Origin: Streptomyces sp. NBC_00536 | GTDB lineage: Bacteria > Actinomycetota > Actinomycetes > Streptomycetales > Streptomycetaceae | DNA: 64,000 nt | Reading direction: 5' to 3' | Assembly: GCF_036346295.1 (NCBI RefSeq) | Contig: NZ_CP107819.1 | Coordinates: 868,001-932,000, forward strand | Shown here: in pieces, positions 1-8,999 of the stretch | Position numbering within the stretch: position 1 is the stretch's first letter | Layout of the letters: every line of letters begins with the position of its first letter | Translations under genes and position numbers: made by a program | Notes under the pieces: generated by a model | What the model was told of the DNA's origin: nothing | What the model saw: the letters and a program-made list of their open reading frames with translations, nothing else | Databases searched by the model: none

Positions 1-99
1 CACATCTCGCGGCTGCTCGCCAAGCTGGGTGTCGAACGCCGTGTGCAGGCCGCCGTGATCTCCGCCGAGGTGCGCGAGCATGACGAAACCGGCCGCTGA
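1..99 (+). CDS. LuxR/NarL-family response regulator, C-terminal end only
   Basis: Only the last 32 codons are inside the window. They read as the recognition helix and tail of a LuxR-type HTH (HISRLLAKLGVERRVQAAVI) and end in TGA at 97-99. In this family the domain binds DNA after phosphorylation of an N-terminal receiver, which would lie upstream of the window. It converges on a broken DevS/DosT-type sensor kinase, so it may be the partner regulator (DevR/OsdR-like). The pairing is inferred from position only. Confidence 0.7.
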   Translation, partial: HISRLLAKLGVERRVQAAVISAEVREHDETGR

Positions 100-108
100 G
101 GCCCGAGT

Positions 109-1436
109 TCACCGGGAAGGTCCGATCGGGATCCGCCACTCCAGTCGGGTTCCGCCACCGTCCGGGCGCGGCGAGGTGGACAGCCCGCCTCCGCAGGCTT
201 CGGCGCGCTCCGCGAGGTTGCGCGGCCCGCTCCGACGGCCACCCTCCGCGACACCCACACCGTCATCACTCACCGTAACGGCGAGCACGCCGTCCGCCAG
301 GACGATCGCGACCTCCGCCCGCGCCGCCCGCGCGCGCCGGGCCACGTTGGTCAGGGCCTCTCCGAGCACGGCCACCACATCGTCGGCGACCGGCACCGGC
401 ACATCCGTGTCGATCAGCCCCTCCATGCGCAGGGCGGGCGCGAACCCGAGCAGCACCGCCGCCTCACCCACGGCCCGCACCGCGCGGACCCGGAGTCTCG
501 GGGTACCGCCCGTCACCTCGTGGTCGCGGAGCCCGAAGATGGCCGTACGGATGATCTTGATCGTCTCGTCCAGGTCGTCGATCGCACGGTCCAGCCGCTC
601 GGAGGCCTCCGGATGCTCCACGAAGCGCTGGGCGCTCTGCAGTGTCATCCCCGTCGCGAAGAGCCGCTGGATCGCCAGGTCGTGCAGGTCGCGGGCGATC
701 CGGTCGCGGTCCGCGAGCAGGCTCACCTGCTCGGTGTCCCGGCGCCGGTCGGCCAGCTCCAGCGCCAGGGCCGCCTGCCCCCCGAAGCCGGGGCAGGGGG
801 TGCGACCTCGGCCGCGTCGAACGTCGGCCGCCCGGTACGCCGTGCGAGCATCAGCCCGTCCCGCGCCCGGACGACCGCGGCCAGGATCCCCTCGCTGCCG
901 GGCAGCACGATCCCGCGGTGCGCTTCGGCCCCCTAGCCCAGGGCGAGCGAGCCGCGCAGCTCGCCGCTGGGCCCCACCTGGTAGAAGACGCACATCTCGG
1001 CCGAGATGATGTCCCGGGCCCGCTCCAGCATGCCCTCCAGCACCTCGATCTCGGATGAGCCCGACAGCAGCGCGCTCGTGAAATCGGAACTCGCCGCCAG
1101 CCAGCGCTCCCGGAGCCGGACCTCCTCGTACAGGCGGGCGTTGTCCACGGCAACGCCCGCGGCAACGGCGAGGGTGGACAAGACTCCCTCGTCCTGCGCG
1201 TCGAAGCCCTTCCCGCCCAGCGCACCGTACTCCGCGTCCACGAGGACGACCGCAGCCTCCACGATGCCGCGCAGCACCTGGGCAAGGTCCAGTTCCTGCC
1301 CCAGCGACGTGACCGCCTCCAGCAGGCCCGTCAGCCGGTCACGGGTATCCCGCGCGTCGGTGATCTGTGCCTGGAGCGCGTCCAGCCTCGGCTGCGGAAT
1401 CCGGCTCGCCGACGCGTCTCGATCGTCCCCGACCAT
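109..1436 (-). pseudogene. Broken DevS/DosT-like GAF sensor histidine kinase
   Basis: Reading leftwards from the ATG at 1436, the frame starts like actinobacterial GAF-GAF-HisKA_3 kinases. Four lesions are visible. (1) The first GAF domain jumps from VDAEYGALG to FDAQDEGVLSTLAVAAGVA, losing about 80 residues. (2) An in-frame TAG lies at 933-935, and the same frame then resumes the second GAF domain. (3) A frame change occurs near 790-810 in a C/G-rich run, before GGQAALALELADRRRDTEQ. (4) The 3' part keeps the dimerisation/phosphoacceptor region (DRIARDLHDLAIQRLF) and an ATPase domain to the stop at 109-111, but its N-box has RR where HA is common. Intact homologues autophosphorylate in response to O2, NO or redox state and act on a DevR-type regulator. 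One stop or frameshift could be a sequencing error; the GAF deletion is unlikely to be. Confidence 0.8.
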
Positions 1437-1757
1437 GGACACCTCCGGCGGCGTCGAGGGGCTCTGCGCACCCGCCCGGACTTCAGCGTAGTCCTCCGCC
1501 CGCCGGCCGGTCACGGTCGGAACCAGGGGTGACGGGCATGACGTGTCGTCGATGACGTGCTCGGTGCCGTGGGACGAGGGCACGGCCAGGACGAGCCGGA
1601 GCCGTACATTGCGGCGGTGCGCCTCGTCGGCTGCCCAGGATGCCACTGTCAGCGCGGTGCTCGATCCGTCGACACCGACGACGACCGAGTCGAGGTCCGG
1701 ACGGCCGGGCGGAGCCTTCCATGGCTTCCGCCTCTGTCGAACCGCGTCGGGGTGCAT
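1437..1757 (-). pseudogene. Universal stress protein (UspA family) N-terminal remnant
   Basis: From the ATG at 1757 the frame gives the first strand and helix of a UspA domain (DLDSVVVGVDGSSTALTVAS, then WAADEAHRRNVRLRLVLAV). It degenerates after about 75 residues and runs straight into the N-terminus of the adjacent kinase pseudogene. Intact Streptomyces proteins of this type have 140-300 residues and often the G-x2-G-x9-G(S/T) nucleotide motif of the second half, which is missing. USP genes are typical members of the DosR/OsdR dormancy regulon, which fits the neighbouring kinase. Confidence 0.65.
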
Positions 1758-1805
1758 GCACACTCCCACCCGGACCAGCGGGAGGATCGGGCCGCAGGGG
1801 TCAGA

Positions 1806-1827
1806 CAAGGGACCTTGAGGTCCCTTG
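1806..1827. promoter_or_regulatory. 22-bp palindrome, DosR/OsdR-box-like
   Basis: CAAGGGACCT-TG-AGGTCCCTTG has perfect 10-bp arms and lies about 50 bp upstream of the universal stress protein remnant. The GGGAC...GTCCC core resembles the DosR/DevR box of actinobacteria, although the arms are 2 bp further apart than in the mycobacterial consensus. Assignment to an OsdR-type regulator is inference. Confidence 0.5.
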
Positions 1828-1993
1828 CCCGCCACGCCGCGCGCCACTTCGTCAACGGCACACCGCCGAAGACCGGCCAGTCCCCGTACAGGCCCGTTCG
1901 GTCCTCGCACCACGGACGAACGCGGCGGATGGTGGCTAGTGAGGGCGCTCCGCAAAGTGCGCTCGCCGGCCGAAGCCGACAGGAGGGCCACAG

Positions 1994-2623
1994 ATGAAGC
2001 ACGCCAAGGTCGGCTTCCTGATGACCGACGAGGTCATCTCGGTCCTCGGGAGGGCTCCATCCGCGGACGTGGCCACGCTGCTCGTCGAACACGAGATCAG
2101 CGGCGTGCCGGTCTTGGACGCGGACGAGCGCGTCCTCGGGGTCATCTCGCGGACCGACCTGCTTGTCCAAGACCACCTCACCGCTGGAGACTTGATGACC
2201 ACGCCCGCCGTCACGGTCCACGCCGAACAGACCGTCGCCGAGGCCGCCCGCCTCATTACCCGACGCGGTGTGACGCGGCTGGCGGTCGTCGACGAGGAAG
2301 ACCGTCTGGTCGGCATCGTGACGCGACGGGACCTGCTGCGCGTGTTCCTGCGCCCCGACCACGAGATACGCCGGGTGCTCGTCGAGGAGGTGCCGGCGGA
2401 CACGATGGGTATCGGCGCCGACGCCGTGAGCGTGCGTGTCGTGGACGGGGTCGTCACCTTGGACGGCCGACTGCCCAGGAGCAGCCAGATTCCCGTCGCG
2501 CTCCGGCTCGCCGGACAGTTGGACGGTGTGGTCACGGTCATCGACCGGCTCACGGCCCAATCCAACGACACCCGCACCCGCACCGCTCCGCCGGATCACA
2601 GCGCCGAAGACGTTCCCCGCTGA
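1994..2623 (+). CDS. CBS-domain pair protein with C-terminal BON domain
   Basis: The 209-residue cytosolic protein has CBS motif 1 at about residues 7-57, CBS motif 2 at about 67-118 and a BON domain at about 123-185. The linker FLRPDHEIRRVLVEEV is typical of Streptomyces CBS-BON proteins. CBS pairs bind adenine nucleotides and act as energy or stress sensors; BON domains are thought to contact lipids or other ligands. A clear ribosome binding site (AGGAGG, 1981-1986) lies 7 bases before the ATG. The gene is intact among broken dormancy-type genes, and a paralogue lies at 5139-5810. Its exact role is unknown; a stress function is inferred from context. Confidence 0.85.
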   Translation: MKHAKVGFLMTDEVISVLGRAPSADVATLLVEHEISGVPVLDADERVLGVISRTDLLVQDHLTAGDLMTTPAVTVHAEQTVAEAARLITRRGVTRLAVVDEEDRLVGIVTRRDLLRVFLRPDHEIRRVLVEEVPADTMGIGADAVSVRVVDGVVTLDGRLPRSSQIPVALRLAGQLDGVVTVIDRLTAQSNDTRTRTAPPDHSAEDVPR

Positions 2624-2782
2624 CGCGGGATGTGGACCGTTCGGCCCCTGCCCGCCCCACCCGCGCCGCGCGACCATGGAAGCGAGGCAGGCTCGCCGCC
2701 CCCGGTCACACCGGTGCGGAGCCCTGCAGACGGACCCGGGTCATCCCTTGCTCCGCCACCGCACTTCGTGAGGAGCATCTTC

Positions 2783-3646
2783 ATGGAAGTCCTGATCTTC
2801 GCGCTGATCGCCATGGCCGTGGTTGCCCTGATAGGGCTGCCGATGGCCCTGAAGATCGTCAAGCAGTACGAGCAGGGCGTGCTGTTCCGCTTCGGCCGGC
2901 TCACCGGGACCCGCGCGCCGGGCCTGCGGCTCATCGTGCCGTTCGCTGACGTCCTGCACCGGGTGTCCTTGCGGATCGTGACCATGCCCATCCAGTCCCA
3001 GGGCATCATCACCCGTGACAACGTCAGCGTCGACGTCTCCGCTGTCGCCTACTTCCGCGTCGTCGACGCCGTGAAATCGGTCATCGCGATCGAGAACGTG
3101 GGCGCGGCCATCAACCAGATCGCCCAGACCACCCTGCGCAAGGTCGTCGGCCAGCACACCCTCGACGAAACCCTCTCGGAGACCGACCGCATCAATCTCG
3201 GCATCCGCGAGATCCTCGATGTCACCACCGCCGAATGGGGCGTCGAGGTCACCCTGGTCGAACTGAAGGACATCCAGCTGCCCGACAGCATGAAGCGCGC
3301 GATGGCCCGCCAGGCCGAGGCCGAACGGGAGAAGAGGGCCAAGATCATCAACGCGGAGGGCGAATCGATGGCAGCCGCCGCGCTCGGCGACGCCTCCGAC
3401 ACGATGATGGCCCACCCCCTCGCCCTGCAACTGCGCAACCTGCAGAGCCTCGTGGAGATCGGCGTCGACAAGAACACCACCGTCGTCTTCCCCGCACCGC
3501 TCATGAGCACCATCGGTGAACTCGGCGCCTTCCTCGCCCGCGAGACAGCGGCCGCGACACTCCAGACACCGCGTGCCCCGGAGATCACCACTCCGCTCCA
3601 CAGCCCGTCCGCGCCGAACGGAGCGCGAGCGGTCAAGACCGTGTGA
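2783..3646 (+). CDS. Slipin / stomatin-like SPFH-domain membrane protein
   Basis: The 287-residue protein starts with one membrane helix (residues 3-25), followed by an SPFH/band-7 domain (about 25-185). Its hallmarks are EQGVLFRFGRL, PGLRLIVPF and the SVDVSAVAYFRV strand. A charged helix around RQAEAEREKRAKIINAEGES is the expected oligomerisation coiled coil. The ATG at 2783 is preferred over upstream starts because GAGGAG at 2770-2775 is well spaced and the membrane helix begins at once. Slipins form membrane-associated scaffolds; bacterial members often pair with NfeD proteases, but none is present here. A 19-bp-stem terminator follows immediately, so the transcript ends here. Confidence 0.9.
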   Translation: MEVLIFALIAMAVVALIGLPMALKIVKQYEQGVLFRFGRLTGTRAPGLRLIVPFADVLHRVSLRIVTMPIQSQGIITRDNVSVDVSAVAYFRVVDAVKSVIAIENVGAAINQIAQTTLRKVVGQHTLDETLSETDRINLGIREILDVTTAEWGVEVTLVELKDIQLPDSMKRAMARQAEAEREKRAKIINAEGESMAAAALGDASDTMMAHPLALQLRNLQSLVEIGVDKNTTVVFPAPLMSTIGELGAFLARETAAATLQTPRAPEITTPLHSPSAPNGARAVKTV

Positions 3647-3652
3647 CCGAAG

Positions 3653-3698
3653 GTCGGCGCCGCCGTGCGGAGGACGTTCTCCGCACGGCGGCGCCGAC
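3653..3698. terminator. Strong hairpin terminator (19-bp perfect stem)
   Basis: Arms 3653-3671 and 3680-3698 are perfect reverse complements (GTCGGCGCCGCCGTGCGGA and its complement) with an 8-base loop. The hairpin starts 6 bases after the slipin stop codon and also faces the end of the flavodoxin remnant on the other strand, so it may work in both directions. There is no U tract, as is usual in Streptomyces. Confidence 0.85.
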
Positions 3699-3713
3699 TG
3701 CTGTGGGGCGCGT

Positions 3714-3890
3714 TCAGTGGGTCGCGGCGAGTTCGGCGCCGATCCGACGGGCCCAGGCGCGGATCCGCTCAGACTCTCCATCGCCCGGGCGGCGCCCCGT
3801 ACGGGTGTCAGGTCCCAGCGACCTGCCGATCTCTTCCGCGATGCCGGCGGTCGCACCGTGCTTGCTGCCGTAAGCGACCAGTACCCGCTG
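3714..3890 (-). pseudogene. Flavodoxin-domain protein remnant (internal deletion)
   Basis: The minus-strand frame contains the FMN-phosphate loop of a flavodoxin (RVLVAYGSKHGATAGIAEEI). It then jumps directly to a C-terminal helix (GDGESERIRAWARRIGAELA) and stops near 3714. The central 90 or so residues that bind the flavin ring are missing. Intact actinobacterial homologues (protoporphyrinogen-oxidase-like flavodoxins, about 170 residues) are common in hypoxia/dormancy gene sets. No plausible start codon remains next to the domain; the sequence before it is low-complexity. Confidence 0.7.
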
Positions 3891-4110
3891 TGCGCTCGTG
3901 GGCCCGCCTCCTCCCTGCCTTCTCAATACGGCAGGACACGCCCCGACGGCGTACGCAGGTCGAGGGGCGGGGGGCGGTGCAGCCGTGGCCGAGGTGCCGA
4001 GATCTGGATCCGAGGCATGGTGGATCACCTCTTCGGGAGCGGGACGCGGAACAGGTCCGCACTCCAGACCCACCCGGTGGGACGATCGCTTGGCGGGGTC
4101 GACGGGGACA

Positions 4111-4166
4111 GACGTGGGGGCCGACCGGCCCCCACGTCAGCACCGTGGGCCCCCACGTCAGCACCG
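4111..4166. repeat. Inverted repeat plus overlapping 19-bp direct repeat
   Basis: GACGTGGGGGCC (4111-4122) and GGCCCCCACGTC (4127-4138) form a 12-bp perfect hairpin. The right arm is part of GGCCCCCACGTCAGCACCG, which is present twice (4127-4145 and 4148-4166; period 21 bp). It lies between the flavodoxin and alcohol dehydrogenase remnants, downstream of the latter, so it may be an old terminator that was partly duplicated. Confidence 0.7.
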
Positions 4167-4188
4167 GCGACGCGGCGCACCGGGGCCC

Positions 4189-4915
4189 TCACGCCTTCTG
4201 GACGCGTGACGGGTTCGATACGGCCAGATCGTCGTGGCTCGGCCCGCCCAGCACGATCTTCAGCGCGCCCGTCTCGCCGGCGCGGGAGAACACCTCGTAC
4301 GCCTCTTCCATCCGTCCCAGCTCGAAACGAGACGACATCAGCGCCGAGGCCGTCGGTCAGGTCGCCCACGAGCTGTTCCGGCTCCTCGGACGCGCTCACG
4401 ACCGCGTCCGCCCCCAGCTCGCGCGCCGTCGCCAGCCGGGACGGCGCGAGATCGACGGCGATGACGCGGACCGGCGAGTACAACCGGGCCGTGGCGATGG
4501 CAGCGGGTACACGGAAAGGTCGGCGAACGGCACGCGGACGTACTCGGCCTGGGTTCCGTCGATGGTGTGGCCGAGTACCCGGCCACCGCCCCCGCGGCAC
4601 TGCCCGTAGCGGCTCTCCCGGCAGAACCGGCACCGGCCGCACGAGGAGATGCAGGAGACCAGGACATGGTCGCCCGGCCGCACCGAACGGACGTCACCGC
4701 CCATCTCCACCACCGTGCCCACGGCCTCGTGCCCGAGCACCCGGCCGGGAGTCACCTCCGGCAGGTCACCCTTGACGATGTGCAGGTCCATACCGCAGAT
4801 GGTCACGGCATCGACGCGCACGATCACGTCGGACGGATCCTTGATGCCCGGATCCGGCACCTCCTGCCACGCGGTGCGCCCCGGTCCCTGGAAAACGAGT
4901 GCCTTCGTGACGCCA
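4189..4915 (-). pseudogene. Zinc-dependent alcohol dehydrogenase, degraded
   Basis: Leftward translation begins TKALVFQGPGRTAWQEVPDP, continues through the catalytic zinc region (CGMDLHIVKGDLP, GHEAVGTVVEMG) and the four-cysteine structural zinc loop (SSCGRCRFCRESRYGQC), and reaches about DLSVYPLP. It then loses about 60 residues, including the GxGxxG of the NAD-binding fold. It resumes in another frame as VRVIAVDLAPSRLATARELG and shifts frame again to SRFELGRMEEAYEVFSRAGE before the stop at 4189-4191. The expected initiator appears as ACG rather than ATG, after GGAGAGG. Intact homologues (about 345 residues) oxidise alcohols or glutathione adducts. Hypoxia-linked ADH genes sit beside USP and CBS genes in Streptomyces, as here. 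Confidence 0.85.
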
Positions 4916-4983
4916 CCTCTCCATGTCTCCCGTGCTCCGGCACAGGTCACCTCAGGCTGTCCCCGCCGCCCGGTTCCCGGACA

Positions 4984-5028
4984 GGGCCGGACGGTCCCGC
5001 ACCGGGGCCCGACAGGCCCGTCCGGCCC
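4984..5028. promoter_or_regulatory. Spaced inverted repeat between ADH remnant and CBS gene
   Basis: GGGCCGGAC (4984-4992) and GTCCGGCCC (5020-5028) are perfect inverted arms 27 bp apart in the divergent promoter region. The core GGTCCCGCACCGGGGCCC is itself partly symmetric. It could be a regulator site or a hairpin in the leader of the CBS gene. Assignment is weak. Confidence 0.3.
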
Positions 5029-5138
5029 GTGCCATGAACGTGCGATGGTGGATGGCGGGGTCCCTTCACCGGGGGGCCGGCCGTCGATCTCCGGGACAAC
5101 CCGGGGAGCCTTTCGCCTTCTCATTGAGGACCCGCGCC

Positions 5139-5810
5139 ATGACCTCCAGTCCACATCTCGTCCGCGACGTGATGACGAGAACCGTCGTCAGCGTCACGCC
5201 CCTCGCCGAGTTCAAGGAGATCGTCGCCGTCATGAACCAGTGGCGAGTGACGGCCGTACCGGTCATCGGAGGCGAGGGTGCGAGCAGGGTCATCGGTGTG
5301 GTCTCGGAAGCCGATCTGCTTCCGAAGGAGGAGTTCCGCGACCATGACCCCGGTCTCATCGAGCAGATGCGTCGGCTGGGTGACACGTTGAAGGCCGGAT
5401 CGACCCTGGCCAAGGACCTGATGACGACCCCCGCCGTTACCGTTCGACCCGACACCCCCCTGTCCCAGGCGGCTCGGCTCATGGCGGAACGGCACATCAA
5501 ACGACTGCTGGTCGTCGACCCGGCCGGCACCCTCCAGGGCATCGTCAGCCGCGCCGATTTGCTCAAGGTGTTCCTGCGCCCGGACAGTGAACTCGCCGAC
5601 GAGATACGGCGCGAGGTGGTCGGCCGACTGTTCCCCCTCGCGCAGCACAGGGTGCGGGTCGATGTCCACCACGGCGTGGCCACCCTCTCCGGCGGCATCC
5701 TCGACGCATCACTCATTCCGGTGGCAGCACGTCTCGCACGCGCCGTGGAAGGCGTGGTCGACGTCAACTGCGCCCTGACCACGTCGGCTGCGCAGACGGC
5801 CGGAGCGTAG
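5139..5810 (+). CDS. CBS-domain pair protein with C-terminal BON domain (second copy)
   Basis: The 223-residue protein has CBS motifs at about residues 8-61 and 91-144 and a BON domain at about 154-214. Compared with the paralogue at 1994-2623 it has a longer inter-CBS linker (EEFRDHDPGLIEQMRRLGDT). The ATG at 5139 follows GAGGA (5126-5130) at good spacing; upstream starts would add a low-complexity extension. CBS domains usually bind AMP/ATP and BON domains lipids. No partner is fused, so it is probably a regulatory adaptor in stress metabolism. It is intact, unlike the divergently oriented alcohol dehydrogenase upstream. Confidence 0.85.
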   Translation: MTSSPHLVRDVMTRTVVSVTPLAEFKEIVAVMNQWRVTAVPVIGGEGASRVIGVVSEADLLPKEEFRDHDPGLIEQMRRLGDTLKAGSTLAKDLMTTPAVTVRPDTPLSQAARLMAERHIKRLLVVDPAGTLQGIVSRADLLKVFLRPDSELADEIRREVVGRLFPLAQHRVRVDVHHGVATLSGGILDASLIPVAARLARAVEGVVDVNCALTTSAAQTAGA

Positions 5811-5980
5811 ACCCTCTGCCTCAACGGAAACACCTGGTCAGAACCACTTTTGATCTCCGCACCGGAGTAAGATGGAGATACCGGGAGTATGTCGCGCATC
5901 GGATGCAACTCAGGTGTCATTTCCGGCGATCAATACGCCGGGCCGTCGAACCGCGGGCAGCCCGGGGACAGGTCTCCACC

Positions 5981-6562
5981 ATGACCGTCACCCTGGAACG
6001 CACCACATCTGCCGCGTCACCCACTGCCGCGCCTCCTTGCCCCGCTCGCCTCACGCTCACGCCGAAGACCGCCCTCGCCGGGCAGCTGGACGGCGCCTGG
6101 TGGCCCCGCTCCCGTGACCTCGCAGCCGAACTCCCCGTTCTCGTCGCCGCCTTGGCCGAGCCCTGGGGACGCATCACCCGCGTCACCGTGAACCCCACGC
6201 GCTGGCCCGTCGTCCCACACAAGGTCTCCGTGGCCGAGCACGCCGTGCACGTGGGCTGGTTCACCGAGCAGGACCCCGACAAGCTGATCCTGCTCTCCTA
6301 CACCGTCGGCCGCTGGGACCTCCTCGTCATCCCGCCCCAGACCGAACCCGCCGCCGCAGCCCGGCTGATGGCCGCCGCCGCCCTCCCCGGCAGCATCCTG
6401 ACCGCCCGCGAATTGATCGCCGCCGAAGCCGTCATCGGCCGAAAGCCCGACCTCCGGAACCGGGAAGACGCCTGGGAGAGCGAAGGCGGGGCGCGCATTT
6501 CCGATATCGGCTCCCTGGCCAGGCAACCGGTCGGCCCACTGTCCGCCGGCGCTTGGTGGTGA
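5981..6562 (+). CDS. DUF5994 family protein
   Basis: The 193-residue protein has the family pattern: LDGAWWPRSRDLAAELP near residue 40, then RITRVTVNPTRWPVVPHKV, HAVHVGWFTEQDPDKLILL and GRWDLLVIPPQTEPAAAARL. The function of DUF5994 is unknown. Members are common in Streptomyces, often beside CBS, BON or stress genes. No signal peptide or membrane helix is seen. The start at 5981 was chosen because the family begins shortly before this point and the upstream sequence (5840-5980) looks like leader, with the only moderately AT-rich stretch nearby. Confidence 0.8.
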   Translation: MTVTLERTTSAASPTAAPPCPARLTLTPKTALAGQLDGAWWPRSRDLAAELPVLVAALAEPWGRITRVTVNPTRWPVVPHKVSVAEHAVHVGWFTEQDPDKLILLSYTVGRWDLLVIPPQTEPAAAARLMAAAALPGSILTARELIAAEAVIGRKPDLRNREDAWESEGGARISDIGSLARQPVGPLSAGAWW

Positions 6563-6943
6563 GCCCCGTCCGCAGGATGTCGCCGTAGCGGCAGCAGGAG
6601 GCGAAGCGTCGCACACACGCACGAGGCGGTCACACGATGGTGCGGCCGAGTTGAACTGGACGGGCCCGGACACGCACAACAAGGACACCAGGGCCTCCCA
6701 GCGCTGCTCGGTCAGATTCGCATCCCCGAGCTACTGAGAGGCCCTGCCTTCATGCGCGTACATCGGGAAGATCGCCCATTGGGAAGCCTGTTCGAACCGC
6801 ACGTTCCGTGATCGGTTGAGATACGGCTTCTTACGGCAGCAATGGTTCACGACGCACCACGTGGTTGTGGCCCGTCGTCCCCTTCGGACGGGTGCGCAGG
6901 CCATCGTCTCTCCTCGTGACGGGGGTGGGCGGAGGTGCGTCGC
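6563..6943. other. Intergenic stretch without recognisable gene
   Basis: No reading frame here shows a recognisable domain. The stretch separates the DUF5994 gene from the amine oxidase remnant and is probably eroded coding sequence. Confidence 0.5.
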
Positions 6944-7390
6944 TCAGCTACGGCCGAGGGCCGGAGCCGCGTGGATCTGAAGGGCCACGCGTACCGCTGA
7001 TTCCACTGCTCCCTCGATCCAGGCAGGTTTGAGGGAGGTGTGGTCGCCGGCGACATGCAGGGGGCCTTCGGGGGTGGCGATGTCGGGGAACAGTTCGGTG
7101 TGCTGGCCGGGAAACAGGACGGACGCCTCGCCGTAGGCATAGGGGTCGCGCGCCCAGCTCTGGGTACGGCCGGCGCCGGTGTAGAAGACCTCGATGCGCT
7201 GGCCGTAGATCTCCTGCAGCCCGGACAGGGCGTGGGGGTAGCGGGCGTCGTCGTCGAAGGAGTCCCAGCGCATTGCGTCATCCGCCCATGTGTACGAGGC
7301 AAGCACCACCCCGCCCTGGCTTCCCGGTACGGAGTGGGAGGGATTGAAGGTGAACCGGTTGGGGCTATCGCTCACCGATCCCCGCACGAT
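6944..7390 (-). pseudogene. Flavin amine oxidase / tryptophan 2-monooxygenase-like C-terminal remnant
   Basis: About 145 C-terminal residues survive: [56 protein letters not shown] and the FAD-binding end [20 protein letters not shown]. Intact enzymes are 500-600 residues with an N-terminal GxGxxG Rossmann motif, absent here. Upstream the frame runs into proline/alanine-rich sequence. The family oxidises amino acids or amines with release of H2O2. Confidence 0.75.
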
Positions 7391-7928
7391 CAAGAGGGTC
7401 ACCACGGCCCAGTCCAGGCTGTCCACGAGCGGTTCGCGTCGCGGCTGAGCGGTGCGGTCGGACAGCGCTGCGTCCGGAGGCCGTCGCGTGGCGGTCGAGG
7501 CGGACGTCGGGGTGTTGGGCGGTGGGGGTGGTTCAGCCGCCGACCGGGCGGCTGGTGGCACAGCCTGCGGTGGCGGCAGCATGCCGGGGGGCGCTGCCAG
7601 GAATTGCGTCCCGGGAGGCGGTACGGCCGCTCGGGGGAGTTGCGCACCGGCCGCCGCGCCGGCTGCGGTTGTGGAGCCGGGACTTACGGGCGGCCCGGCG
7701 GGGGCGCCGCCCGCCGGGCCGCCGGGACGAGGCGCGCTGCCGGAGCCGCCGCGGGGCACCGCTGAATTACGGGATGGGGGGATACGTCTGGATGGGGGGC
7801 GGGATGGGGTGCTGCCCGGGGGCGTGCCGCGGGGCGGGCGGCCGCCGGGGGGGCCGGGGGGCCTTCGACGGTGTTCCGTTCCTTGTAGAGGTCGGTGTCG
7901 TGGCTGATGGGCCGGCCGCCTGTCCGAA
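7391..7928. other. G-tract-rich / proline-coding low-complexity stretch
   Basis: The plus strand is full of G runs (for example around 7780-7865) and the minus strand of C runs coding Pro/Ala/Arg in every frame. No domain is recognisable. It lies between the amine oxidase remnant and the GNAT gene and could be a degenerate proline-rich protein gene on the minus strand. The G runs could form quadruplexes. Confidence 0.4.
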
Positions 7929-8552
7929 TCATGACCTGGGGAAACACTGCCCGGAAGATTGAGCACAGGAACTGACCGCACGCCACTCGTCTTCGAGGAT
8001 GCTGAACATTTCGGAGTCTCGCCAACCATCCCGGATCAGAGCGGTGTGACGATGACGTCCTTCCCGTGTCATGCCGAGCTTGCCGAGAACCCGTGCCGAC
8101 CCAAGGTTCCGCGGGTCACAGGTGGCATGGATGCGGTGGAGCTCAAGATCCTCGAACCCTCGCGCCAGTAGTTCCTTGCCGATCGCCGTTCCGACGCCCT
8201 GTCCCCAAACCCGCGGATGCACCGCATAGGTGATCTCGCCTTGACGCTGTCCTCTGCTCCGGAGGTGGAGCTCCCCCATGCCGACTACGTCGCCATCGAT
8301 ACGCGCTACATAGGCGAACCGCTGCTGAGGTGTGTGCGACCAGGCCTCGACCGCGGTCATCACGAAGGCGCGTGTCTGCTCTTCGGTGTTCGGTCCCCAG
8401 GTCTGGAAGCGGCAGACCTCGGCGAGGCAAGCCCAGGAGTGGACAGCCCGCCAGTCTGCGAGCTCGATTCTGCTCAAGGTCACCGAATGTCGAGCCACAA
8501 GCTGATCTTGCCAGATACAGTCGCGCCGACCTGCCGGTTCAAAAACAGGCAC
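7929..8552 (-). CDS. GNAT-family N-acetyltransferase (RimJ/RimL type)
   Basis: The 207-residue protein carries the GNAT fold. It has a substrate-side half ([20 protein letters not shown]), the central strand [11 protein letters not shown], the acetyl-CoA loop [19 protein letters not shown] and the C-terminal strand [20 protein letters not shown] typical of RimJ/RimL-like enzymes. It transfers acetyl from acetyl-CoA to an amine, often an N-terminal amino group or an antibiotic; the substrate cannot be read from sequence. A GTG start near 8498 ([10 protein letters not shown]) is an alternative that fits the family length better. The gene appears intact in a degraded neighbourhood. Confidence 0.8.
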   Translation of the reverse strand: MPVFEPAGRRDCIWQDQLVARHSVTLSRIELADWRAVHSWACLAEVCRFQTWGPNTEEQTRAFVMTAVEAWSHTPQQRFAYVARIDGDVVGMGELHLRSRGQRQGEITYAVHPRVWGQGVGTAIGKELLARGFEDLELHRIHATCDPRNLGSARVLGKLGMTREGRHRHTALIRDGWRDSEMFSILEDEWRAVSSCAQSSGQCFPRS

Positions 8553-8574
8553 TCCCCTTGTTCTTCATTTGAGG

Positions 8575-8910
8575 TCCCCCGAGATGGTGCGGATGTACCG
8601 GACTGCCGAGCCGGAGCCGGTCATCCGCCGTATGGCCGAGGATCTCGGTGTGCACCACGAGGCCCTGCGGAACTGGATCCGGCAGGCCGAGGCCGAGGCC
8701 GACGCCGGCGAGCGGCCGAGCGGGAGCCGTGCGAACGGCGCCGCCGCGATGCCGGGCTGACCGGGCGGATCAGGGAGATCCACACGGAGTCCGGCGGGGT
8801 CTACGGATCCCCGCGGGTGCACGCGGTCCTGAAACGCGAGGACGAGGCGGTCGGCCGCAAGCGGATCGAGCGGCTGATTGTCGAGGTGCTCAAGGCATCA
8901 CGGGGTACAG
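8575..8910 (+). mobile_element. IS3-family insertion sequence remnant
   Basis: The first frame (8584-8760) gives the HTH of an IS3 OrfA (VRMYRTAEPEPVIRRMAEDL, GVHHEALRNWIRQAEAE) and then breaks off. A second frame gives the start of OrfB (PCERRRRDAGLTGRIREIHT, then GGVYGSPRVHAVLKRE), the HTH_21 region before the DDE domain. The DDE catalytic core and both terminal inverted repeats are missing, so the element is dead. Its ends cannot be fixed. Confidence 0.75.
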
Positions 8911-8999
8911 GTCGCTACATCCGAGGGCCGGGTCCCTGAGCGAGATCATCGAGGCCCTGGCCGGTCTGCTGGACGGCTTCGGCGACGGCCTCGACGACT

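Noticed and set aside
7400..7960. Proline/alanine-rich protein or collagen-like gene on the minus strand
   Set aside because: All frames are low-complexity because of G/C runs; there is no start with ribosome binding site and no domain. It is listed only as low-complexity sequence.
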